From assembly GCF_020283565.1 (NCBI RefSeq), contig NC_060059.1:53077157-53141156 (forward strand): a stretch of DNA of 64,000 bases, in the 5' to 3' direction. Each line of letters begins with the position of its first letter. The stretch's first letter is position 1. Below are positions 12,590 to 23,648 of the stretch, in pieces. The DNA comes from Trifolium pratense. Its lineage: Eukaryota; Streptophyta; Magnoliopsida; Fabales; Fabaceae. The notes beneath the pieces were generated by a model. The model saw nothing but the letters and a program-made list of their open reading frames with translations. It was not told the origin of the DNA and did not search any database. The translations under genes were made by a program, and so were the position numbers.

Positions 12590-13837
12590 GGATTATATAA
12601 TTTTTTCGTCTCTATAAATGTATAGATTTTTTTTTTTAATTCCTAAAAAAAATTTTAACAAATTTTGGTCTCCAAATATTTTCCGTCACAAATTTTTAGT
12701 CATGTTGTAAACACATCATTAAATATTTATTTTCTTTGTATATAAATTTAACATATATAACAAATTATATTTTTAAGCATTATTTTGTTTGAGTTCCACA
12801 ACAAAAACCCGAGTGGAAATTTATACTTTAAAAAAATAAAAAGTTTAATTGTTGTGGACGGTCGGTGTAAAGATTTTTTACACATACATCAAATGATGTA
12901 TTGTCACGTCATTTAATGAATGTGACACATCATGTGTTTTTAATTACCATACATGATGTGTCAGTATATTATTGGACGCTTGTGTAAAATAACTTTACAC
13001 CGATGATGCATATAAATTAAATTCAAAAAGAAATTAAAATAATGTGTGCAGATGACTATTCACAAGCTTCAATGAAAAATTTATCATGTGCGCTACATTG
13101 AATAATAGAGCCAAGGCAATCCAGCCTTTGAGTAAAGGAACAGTAAATCCAACGGTTAGTGTACAGCAGCAGGGAGAGCAGCAGACAAAGCTGCAGCCGA
13201 GGATCCGGATACATAATCAAATAATATTGCACTTAAAGAATCAGCAACCTCAAATTCAAGCTTATTCAAATTAAAATTTGAAACAAATTAAAAATAAAAA
13301 ATAAAAACTGCACAAAATCGAATAATATTCTCAACGTGTTTCGATATCATTTTGTGAAAACTCCTGAATCATATCCAATTTTTGATTGATTTTTCATAAC
13401 CTAATTAAAATGCATACATATATTTTAATTAATACTTTTATTTAACTAGTATGATATATTACATTAACCCTTTATCTCTTTCCTTTTTTTATTATAGAAA
13501 TGTTGAAGCGGCAACCACAAACGATATTTTATTTTTTAAAATATTTTTCTATTAAAAATAAATAAACATAAAAAATTGATCAACATATTCATCATCTTTA
13601 TTATCTTCATCATTATCTTACACTTGACATCCTACAAATATTCTAACTTATCCTAAAAAAAGGGACTCAAACACACAAATCTCATTTCCAAACGAGTTGT
13701 TTGAGTAGTGAAAAGTGTAAACACTGCATGCCTACAAAGTTTATGGAGATTAGACCAACCCGTGAAGAAATAAGGTACTCTAAACTATATAGCTAGTACC
13801 TATGTATATACTTTGAATGTTACAATATATCATAACA
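12590..13837. other. Non-coding AT-rich stretch
   Basis: No gene recognised. A MITE-like inverted repeat lies at 12857-13002. A 62-codon frame at 13086-13274, rich in Gln, has no recognised family and is not supported. Confidence 0.5.
12857..13002. mobile_element. MITE-like inverted repeat
   Basis: Starts CGGTGTAAAGATTTTTTACA and ends with the near reverse complement (CTTTACACCG), with further inverted similarity inside. About 146 bp. No clear target duplication could be fixed, so the superfamily is open. Confidence 0.55.
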
Positions 13838-14095
13838 TTAATTTTGAACAGGACATGGTGCCCCAAGAGTTACAGTCTTCCGTATTATGTAACTTGGTAG
13901 TGGAACAACGGTAGGAGATGGAGACATTGAGAAGATAGGAGAGCCGGCATAAAATTTTTTCGTCTTCAATTTTGAGTGCGACACAATAGGCCGTTTGTGA
14001 GGAGGACAATACTTTGATCCGGTAGTCTGAATGTGAGGAGGACAATGCTTTGTTGTTGATTTGTTAGTGAGAGTATGAACAACAACGCCATTCAT
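13838..14095 (-). CDS. Small basic Pro/Ser-rich protein, PNRC-like motif
   Basis: An 85-codon frame from ATG at 14095 (MNGVVVHTLTNKSTTKHCPP) to a stop at 13838. It carries two CPPH repeats and then FYAGSPIFSMSPSPTVVPLP. That segment resembles the short AG-x-F-x-SP-x-PS-x-LP-x-P motif of plant PNRC-like small proteins. It may be read longer from 14167, but the extension is hydrophobic and lacks the motif, so the internal Met is preferred. No intron or partner gene is seen. It could be a real small gene or a relic; the motif match is from memory. Confidence 0.4.
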   Translation of the reverse strand: MNGVVVHTLTNKSTTKHCPPHIQTTGSKYCPPHKRPIVSHSKLKTKKFYAGSPIFSMSPSPTVVPLPSYIIRKTVTLGAPCPVQN

Positions 14096-14630
14096 CTTGA
14101 CGAGCTGGAGCACTTGAATGAAGAAGATAGATACAATATTGAAGGAATGCTTCAAGATTATTTTCAATAGTATACTATATATATACTAGTGTGTGAATAT
14201 CCTTGCGATAAATATCTTCAAGATTATAAAAAAGATTTTTCTTTTTCTTTGTATTTAACATATATCTTTATCAACTAACTATTTGCTTAGCATATATTAT
14301 TCAAATCTTTTTCTTAATTAAAAAAGAGTTGTTATATGTTTCATATCTTTGAGGTAAAATTATAGAAGATTTGAAATATTATATTAAAATTGACGAGGAT
14401 AAATTAAGTACTTTAATAATAATCTTTCTATTTAATCTATATCTCTCCCAACTAACTACTATTTAATAGCATATATATTATTCAAATCATATTTCTTTTT
14501 AAAAAGAGTTGTTATATGTCATCTTTCATATCGAGTGTTTTATCCATTGACTAGCATTGTTAGACTGTTGCTACTTACCCTTTGATTTAATTTTTTCCCG
14601 TCGGAGAGTCAGGGTGGAGAAGCCAGTTCT
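14096..14630. other. AT-rich stretch with a diverged internal duplication
   Basis: Bases near 14240-14350 and 14425-14535 are diverged copies of each other (shared CAACTAACTA, AGCATATAT, AAAGAGTTGTTATATGT). No gene is seen. Confidence 0.45.
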
Positions 14631-15091
14631 ATATGGCCATCTGATGGAAAACTGCAATCTGTTGCAACTCCAAACCAAACACTCTCCGATGCCTCTCTCG
14701 CATGCTTGACGAAGCTATACATGCTGACCTCACCATTATAACAGCAGATGGTACACTCAAGGCACATAAAGCAGTCTTGTCCGCAACTTCTCCTGCATTC
14801 CTGGCCTCATATCGTGACAGCAGCGAAGAGAAAGAGTCGTCTACAATCCACACAGAAGAAATGTCACAAGAATCCTGCACGGCCCTTCTAAGTTACATGT
14901 ACGGCACAATAAAACCCGGAGATTTCTGGAAACACAGGCTTTCATTGCTCGGAGCAGCCAATAAATACGACATAGGCGATCTCAAAGATGCGTGTGAGGA
15001 AAGCCTACTCGAAGATCTTAACTCCGGGAATGTTCTTGAGAGGCTGAATGAGGCTTGGTTGTACCAGCTGCAAAAGTTAAAGAAAATGTGA
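14631..15091 (+). pseudogene. BTB/POZ protein fragment (At1g21780-like)
   Basis: From ATATGGCCATCTGATGG at 14631 the frame reads IWPSDGKLQSVATPNQTL. After a shift near 14680 it continues as LSRMLDEAIHADLTIITADG, then the BTB core (LKAHKAVLSATSPAFL, SSTIHTEEMSQESCTALLSY) and NSGNVLERLNEAWLYQLQKL. This follows plant BTB proteins of the At1g21780 type, which bind cullin 3 as ubiquitin ligase adaptors. The N-terminal MATH-like half is missing, the frame is shifted at the BTB start, and the protein stops at KLKKM where the family continues for some 80 residues. A start at Met 14702 would give a 129-residue BTB-only peptide. Most likely a dead gene piece. Confidence 0.75.
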
Positions 15092-15850
15092 CTTATTCAC
15101 ATGTGCCAAAACTCAAACCTTAACTTTTCTATGGAACTGGAACCGTCCTTCTCATGTATTTGGCTTGGATGACTTGGTTCAAAAAGTAACTTTTGCACTT
15201 ATAATATGAAATATGGCTCATTTGACTTGGTTACATTACCAAATTTTGTGTACTTATAATTCAGTTACATAAATTTTGGACACCAATTACTCTCAAAACA
15301 TAGATGAAATAACTAAATTAATTATTACTTGTTGAATCAGTTAATAAGCAAAATTGGTTGGGACTTTTGAGGATTCCTGCAATCAGTTAACAAATTATAG
15401 AAATGCTATGGACCTTTTTGTTATAGCAAATATTAAAAGCATACTTTCTAAAAGTTCTGTTGATGGATCATTATTCACAAGTTGAACAATATCTACCATG
15501 GCCTATCTCACTCAGAGCAGAGAACCAATGCAATGTACATGTGATTTCAATTCCTAATCCGACAAGTCTCCTTACATAAAGCTTCCTTGAGACTTTATGC
15601 TTCACAGAGAAGCTTTCATGGTTTCTCTTTGTACCTTGGCTCACACCTGCCATGCCTTGGGTTCAAGTTCGTAATTCCGCCATTGGTAAACTATACATAA
15701 ATTATATTCTAATTTTTCAATGAAATTGACGGTTCTCTCTGACCTTGCCATGAGAGTGTGTCTCGCCTAATTTAAAATTTTCTTTGCCAAAAGAATTCTA
15801 ATGCACATGATGCTTAAGCATCTTCAAAACAACACATTATAGCTCAAATA
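15092..15850. other. Non-coding spacer
   Basis: AT-rich with no recognised gene. It contains the 3' flank of the PPR gene. Confidence 0.4.
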
Positions 15851-18514
15851 TCACCAATAGTCTCCACATGAGCACAATCCATCTTTAAAGTGATGAAACC
15901 GATTTGAATCTCTGACAACAATATATCTCTGTTCAATGAGTGATACTAACTTGATATAGTTATGACAATCTCCACAGACCCTAAGATTCTTCACAATCTG
16001 GATTGGAATTTCAGGAGGTGTAGCTATTAACCCAAAAGCAATAGCCAGCCTTTCACTGTGATGAGAAAGAATAGTTTCTTTCTGTTCGTCTTCAATATCA
16101 TGAAATACATAGTTTGTATCAGGTTGATAACCTGCATCTTTCAACCTGATACTCAACTCTGAAAGTTTCGAGTAAATTTGGTTTGACAAAGGGTGTGTCA
16201 AATCACCAGCCAAGAATGAGTATGTCTTGTTTTTAACCTCAATCCAACTATACCCTGGTTCTTTTTTCACTTTTCTTTTATCCATTAGTTTTCTCACATT
16301 GGTTCTCTCTTGCCAGTTTCCTGCTGCAGCATACATATTGGATAATAGGACATATGCAGCCGAGTCTTCTGGCTGAAGAGAAATAAGTTTTTCAGCAGCA
16401 AGTTCTCCGAGCTCTATATTGCGGTGTACTCGAGCGGCTCCCAAGAGAGTGCGCCACACAGTTGCACCAGGAGGAAATGGCATCTCATTTATGATATCCA
16501 TAGCTTTTTCCAGCATCCCTGCACGACTATATAAATCTATCATGCAAGAGTAGTGCTTCATTGTTGGATTAATGTGATGATCATTGATCATTGAATTGAA
16601 GTACTTTTGACCTTTTTCCACTAGGCCAGCATGAGTGCAGGCAGTAATGACTCCGATGAATGTTACGGAATCCACTTCCATGTTTCGTTTTTGCATCTCA
16701 TCAAATACCTCTAAAGCTTTTTTGGCCTGGCCATGTTGTGAATATCCAGAGATCATTGAATTCCAAGAAACCAAGTCCCTATCCTTCTGCCTTTTAAAAA
16801 CTTCATGTGCACTATCAATATTGCCTCTCTTTGCATACATGGTAACAAGAGCACTGCTTACACATAAAGCGTTATGAAATCTCATTTTAATTGCATAGGC
16901 ATGAAACTGTTTTCCTTGTTCTGATGCCGCGGTAGGAGAAGCACAAGCATTGATGATGCTGGAAAAGGTAAACTCGTTTGGTTTGATCCCTTCTTTTATC
17001 AATTGATGGAAGATTTTAGCAGCTTCTTCGGTTTCTCCTGTTAGTGCATATCCTGCGAGCATTGCTGACCATGCCATCAAGTCCTTCGCTTCAATTATCT
17101 TGAAAACTTTAACAGCACCGTTAGTATTTCCTAACTTAACATAAGCATCTAAAAGTGCAGTTCCTACCGAAGATGACTTTTCATAATTAGTTTTGATAAC
17201 TTCAGCATGCATTTCGGAAACGAAAACATCATGCTGCACAGTAAGGATCGCAGAATATGTAAAATGATTTGGTTTAACACCTTCCCTTCTCATTTGAGAA
17301 AACAAATTCACAGCCTTGTTAGTGCCACCATTCTGCAAGTAACCACTGATCATCGCAGTCCATGACACCACATTTTTACCTTCTTCCATCAACGAGAATA
17401 GACTAAACGAATCATCCATTTCATTGCACTTACTCAATGCTACCATGAGTGCAGTTATGACAATTTCGTTTGTGGTAAAACCACTCTTCAGAGCCTTACA
17501 TTGCATCAATCTTACTAACACCAATTCTCTAAGGCTAGCACATGACTTAACAACACTAGCAAATGTCATATAAGTAGGTTTAACTCCTGCACATTGCATT
17601 TTACTAAAAATTTCAAAAACCTCAAAATCTTGTCCATTTCTCACATGTCCTGCAATCATGCTATTCCAAGAAACCCAATCCTTGTTCTCCATTTTATCAA
17701 AAACATCTCTAGCATCTCTCAACATCCCTGCCCTTGAATACATACTAATCAGAGAATTGCACACAGGTATTGCATCCTCAAAACCATGCTTAACAACCAT
17801 GGCATGAACCTGCAATCCTAAATCAACAGCACCCTCATTAACCAAAGCTGCAATTACAGTAGAAACAGTATACTGATTAGGAAAAAACCCCTCAAACTGC
17901 ATCTGGCAGAACAATTCCCATACACAATCATATAATCCATTCCACGAATAACCCGCGAGCAACGAAGTCCAAGACACAACATTCCTCTCACCCATTTCAT
18001 CAAAAACTCTCCTTCCATCATCAACAGACTCAGATTTCATATACATATCAACAAGTGAAGTTCCAACACTAACATGATACACAAGTCCAAATTTAACACA
18101 TTGACAATGAACTTGCCTACCCATTTTCCCATCAAAGGAACTAGCACAAAGTTTGATAACACAAGACAATGTGGATTCATCAGGTTGTAAAGAAGAACGA
18201 AAAAGGGACACAAACAAATTGAGGGCTTCTTTGGTTTGATTATCGCGAGAGTAACGAAAGAGTAATTGGTTATGTTCTTTAAGGGTTGTTAGTCTCTGAG
18301 GAGTTTTATCAAACAGGTATTGTGCAATGTGAGGATCACATTCAGTGTAACATAATGGGGTTTTCTTGGTATTGATTGCAACGGAATAATAATGTTTAAG
18401 TCTGAGAATTGGGTTTATTGAAGTGTTGGTGAGTGTTCTTAAAGAGGGGTTTAGTTTCATGCTCTTTTTGTTTGATAAAAATGTTACAGTACTGTACTTT
18501 GGAAATTGAGACAC
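15851..18514 (-). CDS. DYW-class pentatricopeptide repeat protein (At2g27610-like)
   Basis: An uninterrupted 887-codon frame without introns, as usual for this family. The first 50 or so residues are Ser/Thr/Lys/Arg rich with few acids (MSQFPKYSTVTFLSNKKSMK), fitting an organellar, probably mitochondrial, transit peptide; Met19 is an alternative start. PPR motifs of P, L and S type run from about residue 75 to 690 (VSVGTSLVDMYMKSESVDDG, VSWNSMISGYSQHGQAKKAL). The E/E+ region follows (GYSWIEVKNKTYSFLAGD). The C terminus is a complete DYW deaminase-like domain with HSERLAIAFGL, the CGDCH zinc site and the final CSCGDYW. Such proteins bind organellar transcripts and edit C to U. Sequence and order match Arabidopsis At2g27610 as recalled. 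It is the only clearly intact gene in the window. Confidence 0.93.
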   Translation of the reverse strand: MSQFPKYSTVTFLSNKKSMKLNPSLRTLTNTSINPILRLKHYYSVAINTKKTPLCYTECDPHIAQYLFDKTPQRLTTLKEHNQLLFRYSRDNQTKEALNLFVSLFRSSLQPDESTLSCVIKLCASSFDGKMGRQVHCQCVKFGLVYHVSVGTSLVDMYMKSESVDDGRRVFDEMGERNVVSWTSLLAGYSWNGLYDCVWELFCQMQFEGFFPNQYTVSTVIAALVNEGAVDLGLQVHAMVVKHGFEDAIPVCNSLISMYSRAGMLRDARDVFDKMENKDWVSWNSMIAGHVRNGQDFEVFEIFSKMQCAGVKPTYMTFASVVKSCASLRELVLVRLMQCKALKSGFTTNEIVITALMVALSKCNEMDDSFSLFSLMEEGKNVVSWTAMISGYLQNGGTNKAVNLFSQMRREGVKPNHFTYSAILTVQHDVFVSEMHAEVIKTNYEKSSSVGTALLDAYVKLGNTNGAVKVFKIIEAKDLMAWSAMLAGYALTGETEEAAKIFHQLIKEGIKPNEFTFSSIINACASPTAASEQGKQFHAYAIKMRFHNALCVSSALVTMYAKRGNIDSAHEVFKRQKDRDLVSWNSMISGYSQHGQAKKALEVFDEMQKRNMEVDSVTFIGVITACTHAGLVEKGQKYFNSMINDHHINPTMKHYSCMIDLYSRAGMLEKAMDIINEMPFPPGATVWRTLLGAARVHRNIELGELAAEKLISLQPEDSAAYVLLSNMYAAAGNWQERTNVRKLMDKRKVKKEPGYSWIEVKNKTYSFLAGDLTHPLSNQIYSKLSELSIRLKDAGYQPDTNYVFHDIEDEQKETILSHHSERLAIAFGLIATPPEIPIQIVKNLRVCGDCHNYIKLVSLIEQRYIVVRDSNRFHHFKDGLCSCGDYW

Positions 18515-19830
18515 AAAAAAATGGTGTTTGTTTTTGAAGTGAATCTGTGAATGTGATATAGTGTTGGGTTTTGCGGCGGAACAAGACAGAAAGTGACATG
18601 TGGAGTACTAAGTTGAAGTACGCACGTGTGTCACGTTCAATCTAAAAATATCTGTTGAACTATTTTTTTATTTATTTTTAGAAGAACTATTTATTTATTT
18701 ATTTTACAAGAACTAGTATTTTTTTTGTCAACTAGCTATCCACCTTAAAGTTGAAGAAGTGAAGTGTTTCGAATTGGAATCTATATATCTTTACAATGTC
18801 CCTACCAACTGAGCTAAATTCAAAAGGACATTATTTTTTTATTTTTAGAATTAGAATATGTATATCTTTGCCGTAAAAAACAAATTTGTATAAAGCCTTG
18901 TCCAAGAGCTTGGATAGTATACATGATGTCTTAGGTCCGATCCTCATTGCTAACTATATAAACAAAAAAGAATTTGTATATCTTTCTCTCCTACTAATAA
19001 GTTTTCTATTATTTTATCGAAAAATGAAAAAAATATTAAGTGAGTTGAAAAACTTTAGCGTAAAAATTATATTTAGACTCAAAATTTATGAATTTTAGCT
19101 TCAAGTTAGAACTAATTCTAAAGGTAAAATAAACTCTACTTCAGAGCAACCAACATGTCAAAGTTAATTTTGCATCTCTAGAATTAATTCTAAAGGTTCC
19201 AAACGTAGAACCAAATATAGACTATCTCTCCGATAAATGTCCATAGAAAAAAACCGCTCCGACAAATATAATCACTACGAAAAATCGTAAAACATTCTAT
19301 CTAAAAGATAGAAAATATTTTGTCCTAGAAAGGAGTCTTTCGTATTTGTATTATAGTTAGACTTTGTCGATAAAAAAAGAAGTTAATGATTATATTGAAC
19401 TTTGAATCGAAGAAAATCTTGGGCTTTTGCCCTCTTCATCATCAAAGAAAATCTTTGTTTTATTTTAAGGGTTTTTTTTACTTAATTATTTTAGGGTTAA
19501 TGTTTTGTTTTTCCATTTTTCCATTTTACTTAATTATTTTAGGGTTAATGATTATAGTTAGACTTGTACTAAATAAATAGTTTATCATGGAATAATAGTG
19601 ATTTGTTCAAATTCTATTGGTGTTCCGCTTATATATGGCACCTTTGCTTTGTAGTCCCTCTTTTACATGTCTCTGTTCATCTTGTGCAGAGACCTGATTA
19701 TTAATAATAATATACTTGCAGTTCAAAAAAAAGAATTGTTGGAATTCTGTTATGCTATATAGCTGCTATTTGACAACACTGACTTGGATTAGTTTCCACT
19801 TAGTTACATTCTTAACTATGTTTTGTGCAG
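18515..19830. other. PPR 5' flank and AT-rich spacer
   Basis: The first HIRA exon, expected upstream of 19831, was looked for here and not found. No other gene is recognised. A near-repeat ACTTAATTATTTTAGGGTTAATG occurs twice around 19480-19560. Confidence 0.45.
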
Positions 19831-21188
19831 GTTCGCATATGGAATATGAAATCTGTTAGTACGGACATGGAAAATTATGACCCTTCTGATAGGCTTCTTG
19901 CGACTCTGCGTGATCACTTTGGGTCTGTCAATTGTGTTAGGTGGGCTAAACATGGAAGGTTTGTTGCATCAGGGTCTGATGATCAGGCAATATTAATTCA
20001 TGAGAGAAAGCCTGGTTCAGGAACCACGGAATTTGGCAGCGGAGAGCCTCCGGATATTGAAAACTGGAAAGTTGTAATGACTCTGAGAGGACACTCTGCT
20101 GATGTGGTAATGCAATATCTTTTCCTTTTTCAACCTCTTTTCATTTTCAGAAACTATCAATTAATAGTTTTCAATACTGGCTTATGACCGGGCCTGTTAT
20201 CCGAATGCTTTTACATTTTCAATTATCATCATTAACTTGGGATCTATTTGTCCATGGTTGAAGTAGGTGGATCTTAATTGGTCTCCTGATGATTCTTCGT
20301 TGGCTAGTGGGAGTTTGGACAACACTATCCATGTATGGAATATGAGCAATGGTATTTGCACTGCTGTTTTAAGGGGCCACTCTAGCCTGGTTAAGGGTGT
20401 TGCTTGGGATCCTATTGGCTCTTTTATAGCAAGTCAATCTGACGATAAAACTGTAATTATTTGGCGAACTAGTGATTGGAGTCTTGCACATAGGACAGAT
20501 GGTCACTGGTCAAAATCAGTAAGTTTCTTATTTTCCGGATTTAATTGGTATGCATTGCCAGTGCAAAAAAGTTTTACATATGCATCTGATTACATTTCAT
20601 CATTGTGCCATTTTACTATGCTAGTTCATGAAATATCTCCGCAATTATCTATGTAGTAAGATATGAATGTGATTTTATGCGTATGTAAAACTTTTTTATA
20701 CTGACAATGCAAACCAACTAAGCTATATTTATAATTGTTCTTCATCCAATTTAACTTTCTATTTCCTAATCAATATTTCCTTTTTTTCAGCTCGGATCAA
20801 CCTTTTTCAGACGGCTTGGGTGGTCTCCTTGTGGTCATTTCATTACCACTACTCATGGTTTTAAGAAGCCGAGGCATTCTGCTCCTGTTCTTGAGAGAGG
20901 CGAATGGTCTGCAACATTTGATTTCTTAGGACACAATGCTCCAATCATTGTGGTGAAGTTCAATCATTTTATGTTTAAAAAGAGTTCCTCTAATTCTCAG
21001 GAAGCGAAGCCTGAACCTGTCGGGTGGAGCAACGGTGCTTCCAAGACAGGATCCAAAGAACCACAGCCTTACAATGTTATCGCCATCGGAAGTCAGGATC
21101 GGACTATAACAGTGTGGACTACTGCTAGTCCCCGTCCTCTATTTGTTGCCAAGCATTTTTTTACTCAAAGCGTTGTGGATTTATCCTG
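19831..21188 (+). pseudogene. HIRA: HIRA histone chaperone gene fragment (three internal exons)
   Basis: Three exons with canonical borders: 19831-20106 ([13 protein letters not shown]...GHSADV), 20267-20518 ([20 protein letters not shown]...SK) and 20791-21188 ([16 protein letters not shown]...VVDLS). They encode roughly residues 40-345 of HIRA, covering most of the N-terminal WD40 propeller, including [29 protein letters not shown] and [14 protein letters not shown] deposits histone H3.3 outside S phase as part of the HIRA complex. All three exons are open and join in frame, so decay is recent or absent. The first exon is not present in the 1.3 kb upstream. Seventeen bases past the last donor the sequence becomes an Ogre LTR, so the rest of the propeller and the whole C-terminal Hira domain are gone. 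Confidence 0.85.
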
Positions 21189-21205
21189 GTAAACAACTTT
21201 TTTTT
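21187..21205 (+). repeat. 19-bp direct repeat, right border of the gene island
   Basis: Identical to 12571-12589. It overlaps the HIRA splice donor and ends exactly where Ogre LTR similarity starts. Confidence 0.7.
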
Positions 21206-22728
21206 AATACATAAGACTCAATTAAACATTTTTTACAAAAAAAAGACTCGGTTTAGTGCGTTGCGTTCATTTTATAGTTTTATTACTTTTTGAAAAGAAA
21301 TAATTAAAAGAACGCCGGTTATCCACATTTCGAGGTAATCACCAAGAATACGAATAACCAGAGTACCGGAGAGCCACATGACAAACCGATCCTTTTTCAT
21401 TCTATTTTTAAAAAAAAGACAACGCTTTTTATCACATAAATAACTTAACAAAAGAGATAAACTATTCTAACATACTAAACCCTAAAAAAAAAACAATCTA
21501 ACATATTTCCACCTTTTATACTAAAAGAAATAAAAATACGAAAGATAAAACACTAAAAAAGGATAAAAACACATTTTTTAGGTCGGGGGGGGTGTAAATA
21601 GCGGATCTGGGGGTGAAGTAACAACACTGCAACACCAAGCCCAGGCCCAACGCGTCCAAAAAAAAAAAACAGAAACAGAACAAAAACGATCCAACGTGTC
21701 ATCAGGATCAGGGTGCACGATAGGCTTCACAGATCTAGGCCTTCTGATTCATCAGACGGCTTGGATTTTAAAATAATCAAACAGATCTCAGCCTTTCACC
21801 AGATCCAACAGACCTGTTTTAAACTTGGGAGGGAGCCAATGACGTGCTGACACGTCATCGTCTTCAACCTCCCCTCCTTCTTCTTCACGTGAAAGCAACA
21901 ACAAGAAGCCATGAAAGCTTCATCGAAGCTCACGGCTTCAACAACATCATCAAAACTTTGCCGAAAATTAAAATTTTATATACCGTTTTGCTCGTTTTTT
22001 CGCACTGGTCATTAATCTATGCTTAGATTTCACAGTGGAGGCTTATATTTTGAAAAAAACGGAACAACAACTTGAGAACTCAAAAAACCAAAATATGATT
22101 TAAGCAAGCTTAAGCAAAATTAACGAATGGAAAAGCTTCAGTGGGTGTTCATGAGTAAAAAACATTTAGAAACCTACTTGTTTTGAGCTTTGTATCAGTG
22201 GGTTTGTTAACCCCTTTTTCTTGGCAATTTTGGAGTTTTGGGTAGGCTTTTCTGGACGGTTTTCTTTCGTTTTTCCTTGTGTGTTTCGCTCCTGGTATGT
22301 GTTAGAAGATATTAGTGAAAGAAAATTGAAGTTTGAGGGTGGTTTGAATGGATTTCGAAAATTTGGAAAAGTGGTGAAAAGATGAGTTTTTTGGTTATTT
22401 TTCTGTCTCTGTGTTCCTCCAAAATCGCCTCCTTTTTGCTCTGAAATGTTGCCTCTACTTATACTAGAAAATTAGGGTTTGAGTGGCCAAGAAGGGAAGG
22501 AAAAGCTCCACCTTTAATCAATGGTGAAGCCTTGATCAAAATAGGGAAAAAGTTAAAATTTGTAAGCTTGAAATAAGGGTAGTGGAGGGAGTGTGATGCG
22601 TGCTTGCTGTGCTGTTTCACGTGAAGCCCTTTTTTCTTTTATTCTTTTGATTTTTTTTTATAATAGTAATAAGTGAAAAATAGAAAAATAATTGTAAAAA
22701 GAGGGTAGGACAAAATTAGGGTATGACA
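21206..22728 (-). repeat. Ogre LTR fragment (right copy)
   Basis: Collinear with 5770-7305 with only small indels and substitutions. It ends at the LTR terminus TGACA, followed by the same gagttttgagtg junction as the left copy. The remainder of the LTR and the whole Ogre body are missing here. Confidence 0.9.
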
Positions 22729-23634
22729 GAGTTTTGAGTGCATGCATCATGAATATTTAGGGATATTGGCTTGTCCAATAAAGAAGGATATCGAACTATA
22801 TTTGTTTGATAAAGACGGATATCGGAGGTGAAATACTCTGATAAAGACGATGGTACCACATGCATTAGAGGTGTCTAGAGGACATAACATGAATGTGAAG
22901 CATTAGATTGCATTAGGGATTATGTGTGCATTTTATAATAAATGATGTTTGACACATACTTGGTAAATGTTGATTGTTAATCCGTATGTGAGGAGCAGAG
23001 TCCGTCATGACTATAAAATGAACAACGCAGGGTCCGTCATGACCATAATCTGAACAATGTATTTGTTGATGTTTTGGTATTGTCCGAGACGACGTGAAAC
23101 TATATGTTTGGTGTATTTTGTGGATGTTTGATTAGGTGATAAATGAAGTATATGCATGATATATGAATATGCATGAATGGTGGTGATGTATATGTATAAT
23201 GTATGATTATGCATGTTTTTATGAAGAAGTGTTTAAGTACCATTTACTTACACTTGTATAATTTGAGTATGTTATCTAACTCTCTTTTATGTGTTATGTG
23301 CTGGACCGTTGGGGGTCCAGATTTACAAGTTTTGTGGTATTCGATGTCGAGTCATCGGTGAAGCTCTGCTCTGATTGTGACACGGGGAAAAGGGGTTTTA
23401 TATGTATATAGAATCTCCTTATCTAGGTTGTTTTGTATAGCTAATAAATACATTAGTTGATTTAACATTTGTATAAACAAGTATTTTTACTAATTAACAA
23501 CATTAGTATTATTTTGGTAGAGGAGTGTAATACTCGAACCGACATTCAATAAATTAAATGTGATTTTCCGTTGTGTATTTTGAAAAAGATTTTACTAAGG
23601 AAGAAATATATAAATAATGGGTTTGGGTGTTACA
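22729..23634 (+). repeat. 5' LTR 3' portion (right copy)
   Basis: Same length (906 bp) as 31677-32582 of the 3' LTR, with about four substitutions found by eye. Confidence 0.88.
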
Positions 23635-23636
23635 AT

Positions 23637-23648
23637 TGGTTTCAGAGC
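23637..23648 (+). other. Mutated Met-tRNA primer binding site
   Basis: Reads TGGTTTCAGAGC where the left copy has TGGTATCAGAGC. The single change weakens pairing to the initiator tRNA. Confidence 0.75.

Noticed and set aside
12590..21205. Island as a re-inserted circle, with HIRA continuing at 12590
   Set aside because: The next HIRA exon (expected to begin with SPDGYSLF-like residues) was not found after 12590.
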